64,000 nt of DNA, taken from contig NZ_PJJM01000090.1 in the NCBI RefSeq assembly GCF_002929805.1, positions 1 to 64,000 of the forward strand. Reading direction: 5' to 3'. The translations under genes were made by a program, and so were the position numbers. The first letter of the stretch is position 1. Each line of letters starts with the position of its first letter. The notes below the pieces were generated by a model. The model did no database searches. It saw nothing but the letters and a program-made list of their open reading frames with translations, and was not told where the DNA came from. This document shows positions 37,017 through 43,983 of the stretch, in pieces. This DNA comes from Cryobacterium sp. Y50. GTDB lineage: Bacteria; Actinomycetota; Actinomycetes; Actinomycetales; Microbacteriaceae.

Positions 37017-37481
37017 TCACCCGCCGATTACGTCGCCCCATGTCGCGGCATGCTGAAAATCAGTCTGGGAACCAGTGAACGACTCCGCACTCGACGCTAT
37101 CGCTGCCCCTGATTGCGTGAACAGGTGCGGGCGTTCACTCCTGAGGCTGCTCAGCGCCGCCGACGTTTTCGCCGCGTCAAGTGTGCCGTCGTCTCCGAGA
37201 ATCTGATCGAGCTGTAAATGCGCGTCCAGGTCTGTAAGCGCGGTAGGTGCCACGCCTGCCTCAGTAGCAAGATCGTTTAATGCGCTGCGTTGAAAGCCGG
37301 TCACAACGCCGCTGAGCTTGTCGCGTTCCCCTTCCACGTCACGCAACCGCGCGCGCACGTTCGCCTCAGCTTTGCGCTTGTCTCGGAGCATTTGCGCCAA
37401 CCGTTCGGCGGGAAGTTGCGCGAGCTGATCGTCGGCAACCTCTCCCGTCTGCATTCCGGTGCTGGCGTCGGTGTCTACCAT
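37017..37481 (-). CDS. Putative capsid scaffolding protein
   Basis: The 154-residue acidic, helical protein has a charged helical stretch likely to be a coiled coil at about 25-65 (LPAERLAQMLRDKRKAEANVRARLRDVEGERDKL) and a C-terminal Ser/Ala-rich tail ending HAATWGDVIGG. This is the usual shape of a scaffold encoded just upstream of an HK97-type capsid gene. No protease motif is seen. It overlaps the nuclease gene upstream by 7 bp; about 115 bp with a hairpin separate it from the capsid gene. Assignment rests on position and shape. Confidence 0.6.
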   Translation of the reverse strand: MVDTDASTGMQTGEVADDQLAQLPAERLAQMLRDKRKAEANVRARLRDVEGERDKLSGVVTGFQRSALNDLATEAGVAPTALTDLDAHLQLDQILGDDGTLDAAKTSAALSSLRSERPHLFTQSGAAIASSAESFTGSQTDFQHAATWGDVIGG

Positions 37482-38155
37482 GTTGTTCCCCTTCCAAGGA
37501 TTTCCGTATTCTCGACCACATCCGGTCGAGAAATTGTGTTCGGCTGGAACAAGGCAAACGACAGCGCGCTCACAAGGTCGCCGTGCCCCTCCCCTGCCCG
37601 ACGAGCAATGTCGTACGAATCGCGGCCTGACTGGCTGACCGTCTGCCTAAACGCGGTCAGTTCCCGTTCCAACTGCTCACCCAACAGGAGGCGTTCCGCA
37701 ATTTTCAGGTTGCCCTGCTGCAACGGCACTTGAATTGCCGCCAGCAGATCGGACTTTGGCACATGCCAACCGTTACGGTCATGGCCTGCCGTCACCGTCA
37801 CCGCGACAGGTCGCCAACACCCGAAATTGTCTTGCTGCCACTCGTCGCGGAACATATCTCGAACCGCCCGCCCGACACCGGTTCCATCAATAAAAAGCAT
37901 CGCGTCGCTCATTGGCGGGGTTCGCATCATGGCGGCAACATCTTTGACAATCACCGGGTACGGTGTGCCAAGCTCCCAGCGCCGCAAATGCCGCACCCTC
38001 AGCTCGTCTTTCAGCGCGTCGCCATACGTTGCGGGCTGACGGTAGAACGCGCCCAAGCTAATCAGCGGCGGCAACACGAGCACCCGTTCGACCACGGCGA
38101 GCGCCGAGAAATCCTGTCCCTGTCCCAGGTCAAGGCCAACAGTGTAAGAGGTCAT
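37475..38155 (-). CDS. Terminase large subunit, nuclease half (separate gene)
   Basis: The 226-residue protein has an RNase H-like fold: VGLDLGQGQDFSALAVVE with Asp9, FIDGTGVGRAVRD with Asp90, and GEGHGDLVSALSFALF with Asp193, the acidic triad expected of a TerL nuclease. It lacks a P-loop. Its ATG overlaps the stop of the ATPase gene by four bases (ATGA), so the two halves of the large terminase are separate polypeptides. Together they would cut and translocate DNA into the capsid. Confidence 0.82.
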   Translation of the reverse strand: MTSYTVGLDLGQGQDFSALAVVERVLVLPPLISLGAFYRQPATYGDALKDELRVRHLRRWELGTPYPVIVKDVAAMMRTPPMSDAMLFIDGTGVGRAVRDMFRDEWQQDNFGCWRPVAVTVTAGHDRNGWHVPKSDLLAAIQVPLQQGNLKIAERLLLGEQLERELTAFRQTVSQSGRDSYDIARRAGEGHGDLVSALSFALFQPNTISRPDVVENTEILGRGTTW

Positions 38156-38901
38156 GCGAACTCCAATGGTTTGATAGCGGGTGTGAATGCGGCGCGCACC
38201 ATCTCAGTGCCGAAAAGTTGGCTGTCGGTGTCGCCGAACTCGCACTCGTAATCTGACGCGAACACGTACGAGCCGAGCGCCGCTTTCACCTCCGCGATAC
38301 GGTGCGGGCCGTACTGCCCCGACTCATACACGGTCACTTTGTGCCGCTGCCAACCGTTCGCCACGTCATCGTGCAGTTCGTAAAACCAGCCGCGCCGCCC
38401 CCACGGTGTCGAGAGCGCCCAGATTGCGCCGTCGCTGGCTACCATCGGCAGTACTGAGGCGAAAATGGAATCTTCTACCCGCGAAGCCTCATCCAGCACA
38501 ATCAGCTGAGCGCCCGAAAAGCCGCGCGACGTGCCCTCAGTACCCGGCAAAGACACAATCCGCGAGCCGTTCTCAAGCACCAGCTCAGAGCCGGAATCCT
38601 TCGCCAGCTTCGCCCGCCCAAGCGTCCGATACAGCGCCTTCACCCTCAGCAGCATCTCGTCAGACTGGCGCTGAGACGGCGAAATAATCAGCACCAGAGA
38701 ACCCGAACGATACAAAGCCACATGCACAGCCTTGAAGCTCGTCGTCTGCGTCTTACCCACCTGCCGAGCACACCGCACCAACACCCGCGAAGCCGTCGAA
38801 CGCAACAGCCGTTGCTGCCACGTCTCCGCGTCGAAAGCCAACCGACCAGCAAACGCTACCGGGTCGAGAGCCGCCGCCAAATCAGAGCCGAGATCAAGCA
38901 C
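38152..38901 (-). CDS. Terminase large subunit, ATPase half (separate gene)
   Basis: The 249-residue protein carries a TerL-type P-loop CARQVGKT (44-51), Walker B LIVLDEAS (133-140) with catalytic Glu138, and the coupling motif ALSTPWG (162-168). It ends just after the ATPase core, where a usual 450-600-residue TerL continues into its nuclease. The nuclease is encoded by the next gene. It overlaps the TerS-like gene by 8 bp at its start. Confidence 0.85.
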   Translation of the reverse strand: MLDLGSDLAAALDPVAFAGRLAFDAETWQQRLLRSTASRVLVRCARQVGKTQTTSFKAVHVALYRSGSLVLIISPSQRQSDEMLLRVKALYRTLGRAKLAKDSGSELVLENGSRIVSLPGTEGTSRGFSGAQLIVLDEASRVEDSIFASVLPMVASDGAIWALSTPWGRRGWFYELHDDVANGWQRHKVTVYESGQYGPHRIAEVKAALGSYVFASDYECEFGDTDSQLFGTEMVRAAFTPAIKPLEFA

Positions 38902-39391
38902 CCGGCACCCCCTCCGCGAGCGCGCCAGCGACGGCCTGCGCGGCGTCAGGGTACGGTGCGAGAGCTTGCATCAGCGCTCCGCGTACTTGCACCCACTCCG
39001 GCGACGCCGTGACGTTCAGCACCTGTACGGTCGGCCTCTCGTCAAGCTCCCCTGTCAGCTTCGCCAGCAGTTCCACAATGCCGCGCAGCTCACGGATCGC
39101 CGCCAGGGACAGCGACGCTTTACCGTCGGCTTCCGCAGCTTCGAGCACGCCCATAGCTTTGCCGTGTAACGCCTCCACTCGGTCAAGGGCTTTGACCGCT
39201 CCCGCCGTCTCCCGTCTCGACACAGCCGCCCGTAGCGCAGGTGACAGGTGCGATTGCCGGTGCCGCCTCACACTGTCTTTCGAGAATCCCCACTTGTCTA
39301 CCGCACCGGTGTTCGTCAGCCCTGACACCAGCTGCCGGTCAATCTCTGCCCGGTCGTGGTGCTGGCATACCTTGCATCGTGCTTCACTCAT
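38894..39391 (-). CDS. Terminase small subunit-like protein with N-terminal Cys motif
   Basis: The 165-residue protein starts with CKVCQHHDRAEIDRQ, a short Cys/His cluster. A helix-turn-helix region (KWGFSKDSVRRHRQSHLSP) and a long helix ending in VELLAKLTGELDERPTVQV follow. This fits the small terminase subunits of actinobacterial phages, which recognise the packaging site. ATG 39391 overlaps the previous gene by four bases; the frame to 39451 is unlikely. The following gene is the terminase ATPase. Confidence 0.7.
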   Translation of the reverse strand: MSEARCKVCQHHDRAEIDRQLVSGLTNTGAVDKWGFSKDSVRRHRQSHLSPALRAAVSRRETAGAVKALDRVEALHGKAMGVLEAAEADGKASLSLAAIRELRGIVELLAKLTGELDERPTVQVLNVTASPEWVQVRGALMQALAPYPDAAQAVAGALAEGVPGA

Positions 39392-39888
39392 TGGTTGCCC
39401 CTTTCGAGCTGTGCGCGCAGGGCGCGCGCTCTGACACGAGCACGGGCGCACTCGTCGCGTAATGCGGACACGTAGACGCGGATCGGCTGCACTGCTTCAG
39501 GCACCTGCTGCCCTATGGACTCAAGGGCTGCGCCGTACCCACTGAGTAAGCGGCTACGCCTGTTGTCCGGGTTGCGCGGGTCGCGCGGAATGGCGCGGGC
39601 CTGAATGCTTCCGCGTGTGGGAAGAGACCCGCTGGAATCCTTTACGTTTACTGGGCTCTTTTCCGCGTGTGTGCGCTCTGTGTGCATCTCTGCGCGCTCC
39701 CCAGCAGAACCCGCGCGGACAGGAGGGCTCGCCGCTGCGTGTGCCCATTGCTTCCAGATGGTTACGATAGTGTCCCGGGGTAGCAGTTGCCGACTGTTGA
39801 GTTCGTGCATGAGGTCGTTGAGCGCGAGTTTCTGCCGGGTGGTTGTGAGCTGGTTGCTGAAGTCTGTAATTGCGTCGTTGATGATCAT
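39388..39888 (-). CDS. Unrecognised element protein, acidic/basic, helical
   Basis: The 166-residue protein has a helical N terminus (about 1-50), a charged disordered middle (about 55-105) and an Arg/Ala-rich C-terminal helix (VSALRDECARARVRARALRAQLERG). No family was recognised. It is linked by ATGA overlaps to the ATPase gene before it and the TerS-like gene after it. The basic C terminus suggests nucleic-acid contact, possibly as an accessory replication or packaging factor. Confidence 0.65.
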   Translation of the reverse strand: MIINDAITDFSNQLTTTRQKLALNDLMHELNSRQLLPRDTIVTIWKQWAHAAASPPVRAGSAGERAEMHTERTHAEKSPVNVKDSSGSLPTRGSIQARAIPRDPRNPDNRRSRLLSGYGAALESIGQQVPEAVQPIRVYVSALRDECARARVRARALRAQLERGNQ

Positions 39889-40955
39889 GATGTCTCCCTT
39901 TCTGAGTTGTTTTGTGGGCTGCTTCCGCTTCCCTCCTTAGAGGAGTGGGAAGCGGGAAGCGCTATGCCTACTTCCTTGCTTCCTTGCGCTTCTGGGAAGC
40001 GGGAAGCGCGCCAGTGTTTGAGTGCCACGACTGCGCGTCGTGATGACCAGTGCATGCGTGCTTCTACGTCGCGGGTGCTGATCGGCTCTGGATCGAGGCC
40101 GTCGAGTTGGAGGGCGTCGGCGGCGATTTTCGGGTCAACGGTTTGGTCGTCGTTACCTTTCGGTGCCCAGAATCGCCAGTCGATGGCTCCGTCGCGTTGT
40201 ATGAGTTGGAACACGGCGGCGAGTGGTTCGCGGTCGCCTACAGGTGATACGGCTTTGAGGCCCCCGTGGCGATCTTTGGCGATTGCGAGGGATGCTTTCC
40301 CGCCGTGCCCTGGTGAGAACGGTTGTTTGACTGTGAAGCGGAGCATGGCACCATCGACGGCGCGTTTCTTTGCTGCGGTGCCGCTGCTGCCGTAACTGCG
40401 GGAATCTGTGCCTTTCGCTTCGTGGTCGATTGCGATTAGTGCCGTACCCGACGAGACGAGCGCGGTCATGACCGCCCGGTTTACGCGGGTGTAGTCGTCG
40501 GCGTCGTTTGAGTTCGCTCCAAACATGGGGAGCAGTTCGCCGATGGAGTCGAGGATGGTGAAGGTTGGTTGCCAACGTTTTGCTTCCGCGACGATGGCGC
40601 GCATGGTTTCGGCGTCTTCGGGTGCCGCGTACCGGAAACGGGCTGGGTTGCTAAGAGTGTCTCCGCTCACGCCAAAGCTCCGGAACCGTGCGAGGGTCGC
40701 ATGTGCGCCGTTGTGGTCAATGTCGATCACGAGCACGCTGCCGCCATCGAAGAGAGTGTCGGCGGCGATAGTCGAGGCGGCGAGGGTCTTTCCACTTTCG
40801 GGCGGGCCGAAGAACACGTTCAGCGCGTCGGCGTACACCAGCCCGGAGCCGTCGCTGCGTCTGCCTACCGTGGGTTGTGGCGGTTCGGGCGTGCCTCCCG
40901 CGAACATGGCGGCAACGTCGGCATATAGGGAGGGCGTGTAGCTGACGGGAGTCAT
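39885..40955 (-). CDS. RecA/RepA-like AAA ATPase of the element
   Basis: The 356-residue protein has Walker A GPPESGKT (50-57) and Walker B FTILDS (132-137). Between them lies VLVIDIDHNGAHATLARFR, then TALIAIDHEAKGTDSRSYGSSG. This is the RecA-fold of RepA-type hexameric helicases used by small plasmids and mini-phages. The C-terminal third has a possible winged helix (PISTRDVEARMHWSSRRAVVALKHW). It would help replicate the excised element. It overlaps both flanking genes by four bases. Confidence 0.82.
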   Translation of the reverse strand: MTPVSYTPSLYADVAAMFAGGTPEPPQPTVGRRSDGSGLVYADALNVFFGPPESGKTLAASTIAADTLFDGGSVLVIDIDHNGAHATLARFRSFGVSGDTLSNPARFRYAAPEDAETMRAIVAEAKRWQPTFTILDSIGELLPMFGANSNDADDYTRVNRAVMTALVSSGTALIAIDHEAKGTDSRSYGSSGTAAKKRAVDGAMLRFTVKQPFSPGHGGKASLAIAKDRHGGLKAVSPVGDREPLAAVFQLIQRDGAIDWRFWAPKGNDDQTVDPKIAADALQLDGLDPEPISTRDVEARMHWSSRRAVVALKHWRASRFPEAQGSKEVGIALPASHSSKEGSGSSPQNNSERETS

Positions 40956-41296
40956 GAGGCATCCCCGAAGCGGCGTCGGTTGTCGGCGTCGATTTGGTCG
41001 GCGTGTTCATGGTTGCCGCGTATGCGTTCAAGCTCTGCATATGACGGGCCGGGTTTGATCGCCGAGCGCGGGTTGAATGCGGCTGCGTAGTACCGGTCGG
41101 CGTCGGCGTTCGCCTGGTAGAGGGCGGGTCGCAACGACTCGATGCCGTTGGTGTGGCCGAGGTTGTAGAGGTCGGCGAGGCACAGCGGCAGCTGGTACAG
41201 CTCGACGTGCCCGATGATGAGGTCGTCAACGAGCCGGGTCAGGTAAGAGTCGGCGCGGCGGCTGAGTCGAATACGTGGGGGGTAGTCGTTGCTCAT
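40952..41296 (-). CDS. Unrecognised small element protein
   Basis: The 114-residue charged protein (RIRLSRRADSYLTRLVDDLIIGHVELYQLPLCLADLYNLG) is helical, with no motif I recognise. It lies between the excisionase-like and ATPase genes and is translationally coupled to both. A role with the ATPase in origin recognition or helicase loading is plausible from position only. Confidence 0.6.
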   Translation of the reverse strand: MSNDYPPRIRLSRRADSYLTRLVDDLIIGHVELYQLPLCLADLYNLGHTNGIESLRPALYQANADADRYYAAAFNPRSAIKPGPSYAELERIRGNHEHADQIDADNRRRFGDAS

Positions 41297-41496
41297 GCGT
41301 CGTCCCCCTCAAGCAGAGCGAAAAGACGAGCGGTTGGGATGAGAACGCGCCCGCCGATGCGGAGCGAGGGTAGATCACCGGTGTGAACGGCGATGTAGGC
41401 GGTGTTCCTGCCGATGCCGAGCACTTGGGCGGCTTCGGCGACGGTGAGGGTGGGTCGAGCGCGTAGCTCGTCGAGTGTGGGCGGGTTCGCGAACAT
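41293..41496 (-). CDS. Excisionase-like MerR-type helix-turn-helix protein
   Basis: The 67-residue protein is a single winged helix-turn-helix (TLTVAEAAQVLGIGRNTAYIAVHTGDLPSLRIGGRVLIPTARL), the usual form of excisionase or of a DNA-binding regulator in small elements. It is the first gene of the capsid-terminase operon and ends in a four-base overlap with the next. Its start is separated from its binding site by an unusual run of ten C residues. Confidence 0.8.
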   Translation of the reverse strand: MFANPPTLDELRARPTLTVAEAAQVLGIGRNTAYIAVHTGDLPSLRIGGRVLIPTARLFALLEGDDA

Positions 41497-41497
41497 C

Positions 41498-41507
41498 GGG
41501 GGGGGGG
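41498..41507 (-). repeat. C10 homopolymer between binding site and start of the excisionase-like gene
   Basis: Ten consecutive G on the plus strand, read as C10 between AGGAAGG and the GATG of the first operon gene. Slippage would change spacing between the binding site and the start codon. The reading could also be a sequencing artefact. Confidence 0.7.
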
Positions 41508-41607
41508 CCTTCCTGAGGCTTGAGTCGTAAGGACTCGCTCAACGGCCCCGCCGGATGTTGCGATGTGCCAAGCCTGCCCGATGCGTCCTTGCTTGTCAAC
41601 TCATAGC

Positions 41608-41632
41608 GTGTAAGAATATGAGCTAGTTACAC
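41608..41632. promoter_or_regulatory. Divergent control region with an inverted repeat
   Basis: GTGTAA (41608-41613) and TTACAC (41627-41632) form an inverted repeat with a 13-bp spacer, in the short region between the divergent xis-like and XRE regulator genes. A weak -35-like TTGTCA at 41593-41598 precedes it. I infer an operator of the XRE regulator. Confidence 0.55.
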
Positions 41633-41652
41633 ACAATGAGATGGGACAGGAT

Positions 41653-42171
41653 ATGCCTAAAGTGAGCGAACACCGGCTTCGCGCGGTCGAGGATCAGATC
41701 GCCCAGCGCATTGAGCGCGAGCGCACCGAACGCGAATGGAGCTACGAGAAGCTCGCGGAGCAAATGCGTGAGCGAGCCGGGTACACGATCCATCCGAGCG
41801 CCATTCACCGCGTGGAGCGAGGTAGTCCGCGCCGTCGCATCGTCGTCGATGAGTTCGTGGCTTACGTTCGCGTGTTTCAGGGTTCCGTACTCGAATGGCT
41901 AATGGACGGCGACGAGCGCGAACGAATGCAGTTCGACCGCTACCTGCGTGACGGCTCCCAACTGCACGAGCTTGTCGAGGTCAAGCGGCGCGAGCTTGCC
42001 GACGCCGAGCTGCAACTTCACGACGCAATCAACGAGGCGACGAAGAGGCTCGCCGCGATGTCGGATGATGCGCGCGCCGACGCTGTCGATGAAGCGAGCG
42101 AACTCGACGAGGACTTCGGCGAACACTGGACAGCATTCCGAAATGCAGTCGTCGAGCACGACCAGAAGTAA
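41653..42171 (+). CDS. XRE-type regulator of the element (candidate repressor)
   Basis: The 172-residue protein has an N-terminal helix-turn-helix (RTEREWSYEKLAEQMRERAG, with the recognition helix in HPSAIHRVERGSPRR) and a long coiled-coil-like tail rich in Glu and Arg (about 90-172) that may mediate oligomerisation. The ATG at 41653 follows GGGACAGG; an in-frame ATG at 41641 is an alternative. It lies between the divergent operon and the integrase, the usual place of a master repressor. No peptidase or cleavage motif is seen. Confidence 0.75.
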   Translation: MPKVSEHRLRAVEDQIAQRIERERTEREWSYEKLAEQMRERAGYTIHPSAIHRVERGSPRRRIVVDEFVAYVRVFQGSVLEWLMDGDERERMQFDRYLRDGSQLHELVEVKRRELADAELQLHDAINEATKRLAAMSDDARADAVDEASELDEDFGEHWTAFRNAVVEHDQK

Positions 42172-42221
42172 CCCCAGCTTCGCCGACTCAGGTGGTCGGC
42201 GATGAACAGGAAGAGAGAACC

Positions 42222-43523
42222 ATGAGTGCCGCAATTTATCGACGCTGCGGATGCCGCAACGAGTCAGGGAAGGCGTACCCCGTACTGCCAGACAAACCGA
42301 CCGCCGGTCAGATTACGCGCGCCTGCCCTCGCCTCACGGCTGATAAGGATCATGGGAGTTGGGGTTACTACATCTCCGCCGGTCGTGACCCAAAGACCGG
42401 CAAGCGTCGGCAGGCCAGGAAGATCGGATTCCCCAATGTGACTGTCGCGAGGCAAGCACGCAACAAGGAAGCCGTGAAGGTCGATCAGGGGGCTTACTTG
42501 CCGCCGAGCAAAGACACGCTGGCCGATTATTTGGATAAGTGGCTCCCCCGCTATGCTCTCACCGCAAATCGCGGTAAAGGGCTCCGGCAGACCACGCATG
42601 AGCAGTACGCGCGGTACATCGAGAACGACATCAAGGGAAGCCCGTTGGCGGCGATGAAGCTCAGTGACATCCGTCGGCACCATGTTGTGAGATTCTTCGA
42701 CGAGTTGCGCGCCAGTGGCCGGGGAGTGCCAACACAGCATCAGGTGCTCAAGAAAATTCGCGCTGCCTTCACGTCTGCCGTCGACGATCAGCTGATCGAC
42801 AGTAACCCCGCCGCACGAATCCCAATGGAGGCGGAACGCCCTAAAACGTTCGAGGCATGGACTGCGGGGCAGGTCGGCGGGTTTCTGGATGTTGCCGTGA
42901 AGCACCGCCTGGGTGCACTCTTCGAACTCGCGTTTCTGAGTGGACTCAGGCGCGGCGAGCTAGTCGGCCTGAAATGGTCAGAGGTTAACCTATCCAGCCG
43001 CACGCTGCGTATCTCGTCGATTCGTGTGCAAACCGCCGACGGCGTTATCGAGGGCGCACCTAAGACAGATGCCGGTGTGCGGGTGGTGTCTTTAGACGAC
43101 ACAGCTACCGGTGCCCTGATCGCGTGGAAGCTACGTCAGGAAGGCGAGCGTGACGACTGGGGCGACGCCTACGCCGACTCCGGGTTCGTGTTCACCTATG
43201 AGGACGGCCAACCGCTGAAGCCGGATTATGCGACACGGCTCTTCGAGAAACTGCGCGTGAAGGCCAAACTGCCGAAGATCACCCTCCACGGCACGAGGCA
43301 CGAACACGCCTCAATGTGGGTCGATGCCGGTGGGGACATCACGCTTCTATCGAAACGGCTAGGACATGCGAGCATCCGGATCACATCCGATATTTACACG
43401 CACCGGATCGGTGACGCCGACCGTGCAACAGCCGAGCAAGTAGCAAGTTTGATCCCCCGAAGAATGACGGATGCACACAAGGTGCACACAAACGCGGCTA
43501 TTTCCAGTGAGACCGCTGCTTAG
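42222..43523 (+). CDS. int: Tyrosine-recombinase integrase
   Basis: The 433-residue integrase has a Cys-containing N terminus (YRRCGCRNESGKAYP), a SAM-like core-binding domain (about 95-200) and a C-terminal catalytic domain with Arg243 (GLRRGELVG), His356-x-x-Arg359 (LHGTRHEH), His382 (RLGHAS) and Tyr392 (IYTH). All catalytic positions are present. The ATG at 42222 has AGGAAGAG upstream. It ends 39 bp from the tRNA-Val 3' end, the usual layout, and should drive both integration and, with the excisionase, excision. Confidence 0.94.
   Translation: MSAAIYRRCGCRNESGKAYPVLPDKPTAGQITRACPRLTADKDHGSWGYYISAGRDPKTGKRRQARKIGFPNVTVARQARNKEAVKVDQGAYLPPSKDTLADYLDKWLPRYALTANRGKGLRQTTHEQYARYIENDIKGSPLAAMKLSDIRRHHVVRFFDELRASGRGVPTQHQVLKKIRAAFTSAVDDQLIDSNPAARIPMEAERPKTFEAWTAGQVGGFLDVAVKHRLGALFELAFLSGLRRGELVGLKWSEVNLSSRTLRISSIRVQTADGVIEGAPKTDAGVRVVSLDDTATGALIAWKLRQEGERDDWGDAYADSGFVFTYEDGQPLKPDYATRLFEKLRVKAKLPKITLHGTRHEHASMWVDAGGDITLLSKRLGHASIRITSDIYTHRIGDADRATAEQVASLIPRRMTDAHKVHTNAAISSETAA
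43472..43491 (+). promoter_or_regulatory. Candidate integrase arm-type sites, near end
   Basis: TGCACACAA occurs at 43472-43480 and 43483-43491, inside the 3' end of int. It parallels the related pair at 35532-35554 near the other end. Confidence 0.35.
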
Positions 43524-43531
43524 TTAAACAG

Positions 43532-43553
43532 AAAAACCCCGGCTGACCGGGGC
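43532..43553 (-). terminator. Terminator behind the rebuilt tRNA-Val(GAC)
   Basis: On the minus strand CCCCGG-TCAG-CCGGGG is followed by TTTTT, 10 bp past the tRNA. It is supplied by the element and mirrors the displaced one at 35324-35348. Confidence 0.8.
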
Positions 43554-43560
43554 TTCTCGT

Positions 43561-43607
43561 TGTGGGCGATACCGGGATCGAACCGATGACCTCTTCCGTG
43601 TCAGGGA
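43561..43607 (-). other. Near-end attachment site overlapping tRNA-Val
   Basis: This 47-nt direct repeat matches 35371-35417 with three mismatches; 43587-43607 is the identical 21-nt core covering the anticodon arm. Confidence 0.9.
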
Positions 43608-43634
43608 AGCGCGCTACCGCTGCGCCAATCGCCC
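43563..43634 (-). tRNA. tRNA-Val(GAC), rebuilt at the element's integration site
   Basis: A full 72-nt cloverleaf: acceptor GGGCGAT/ATCGCCC, anticodon arm CTTCC-CTGACAC-GGAAG with anticodon GAC, T-loop TTCGATC. The T stem ATCGG/CCGGT contains one wobble pair. The 3' 45 nt lie within the repeat shared with 35371-35417, so they are supplied by the element. CCA is not encoded. Confidence 0.93.
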
Positions 43635-43694
43635 AAGATTCTGGGAAGTACGGTGTCTATGCAATGCAGTTCTCGGCGAGTGCACCAGGAATTG

Positions 43695-43765
43695 AGGTGG
43701 ATACGGGATTCGAACCCGTGTTAACGGCTTTGCAGGCCGCTGCCTCGCCTCTCGGCCAATCCACC
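43695..43765 (-). tRNA. tRNA-Cys(GCA)
   Basis: The 71-nt gene has acceptor GGTGGAT/ATCCACC, anticodon loop CTGCAAA (anticodon GCA) and T-arm ACGGG-TTCGAAT-CCCGT. It lies in the tRNA cluster after the element; CCA is not encoded. Confidence 0.93.
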
Positions 43766-43823
43766 AGTTGGGTTCATACCAAACGAATTGGAACCGGTCC
43801 GTAGGCCGATTCCATTTCATTCG

Positions 43824-43895
43824 AGCGGATGACGAGATTCGAACTCGCGACCCTCACCTTGGCAAGGTGATGCGCTACCACTGCGCCACATCCGC
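43824..43895 (-). tRNA. tRNA-Gly(GCC)
   Basis: The 72-nt gene has acceptor GCGGATG/CATCCGC, anticodon loop TTGCCAA (anticodon GCC) and T-arm GCGAG-TTCGAAT-CTCGT. CCA is not encoded. Confidence 0.93.
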
Positions 43896-43983
43896 AACTG
43901 TCCGCATTTCTGCGTACTCAGTGACTCTAGCTGAATAGCAAGACGGAAACCAAACCGAGGCTTGTACGGCGTGTTGCGCGGGC

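Larger units (their letters stand above)
35397..43607. mobile_element. 8.2-kb integrated capsid-encoding phage satellite or mini-prophage in tRNA-Val(GAC)
   Basis: The segment is bounded by direct tRNA-derived repeats with a 21-nt identical core, with the integrase gene next to the rebuilt tRNA. Minus-strand genes form one operon: xis-like, unknown, RecA/RepA-like ATPase, unknown, terS-like, terL ATPase, terL nuclease, scaffold-like, major capsid protein. The XRE regulator and integrase run in the other direction. A lipoprotein gene lies at the far end. No portal, head protease, connector, tail, lysin or holin gene fits in the remaining space. A helper-dependent satellite is the simplest reading; a decayed prophage is the alternative, but every gene appears intact and tightly spaced. 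Confidence 0.88.

Noticed and set aside
38141..38160. A simple frameshift in terL
   Set aside because: The junction has a perfect ATGA stop-start and both halves have complete domains; I treat it as a split gene, while noting that resequencing is needed.
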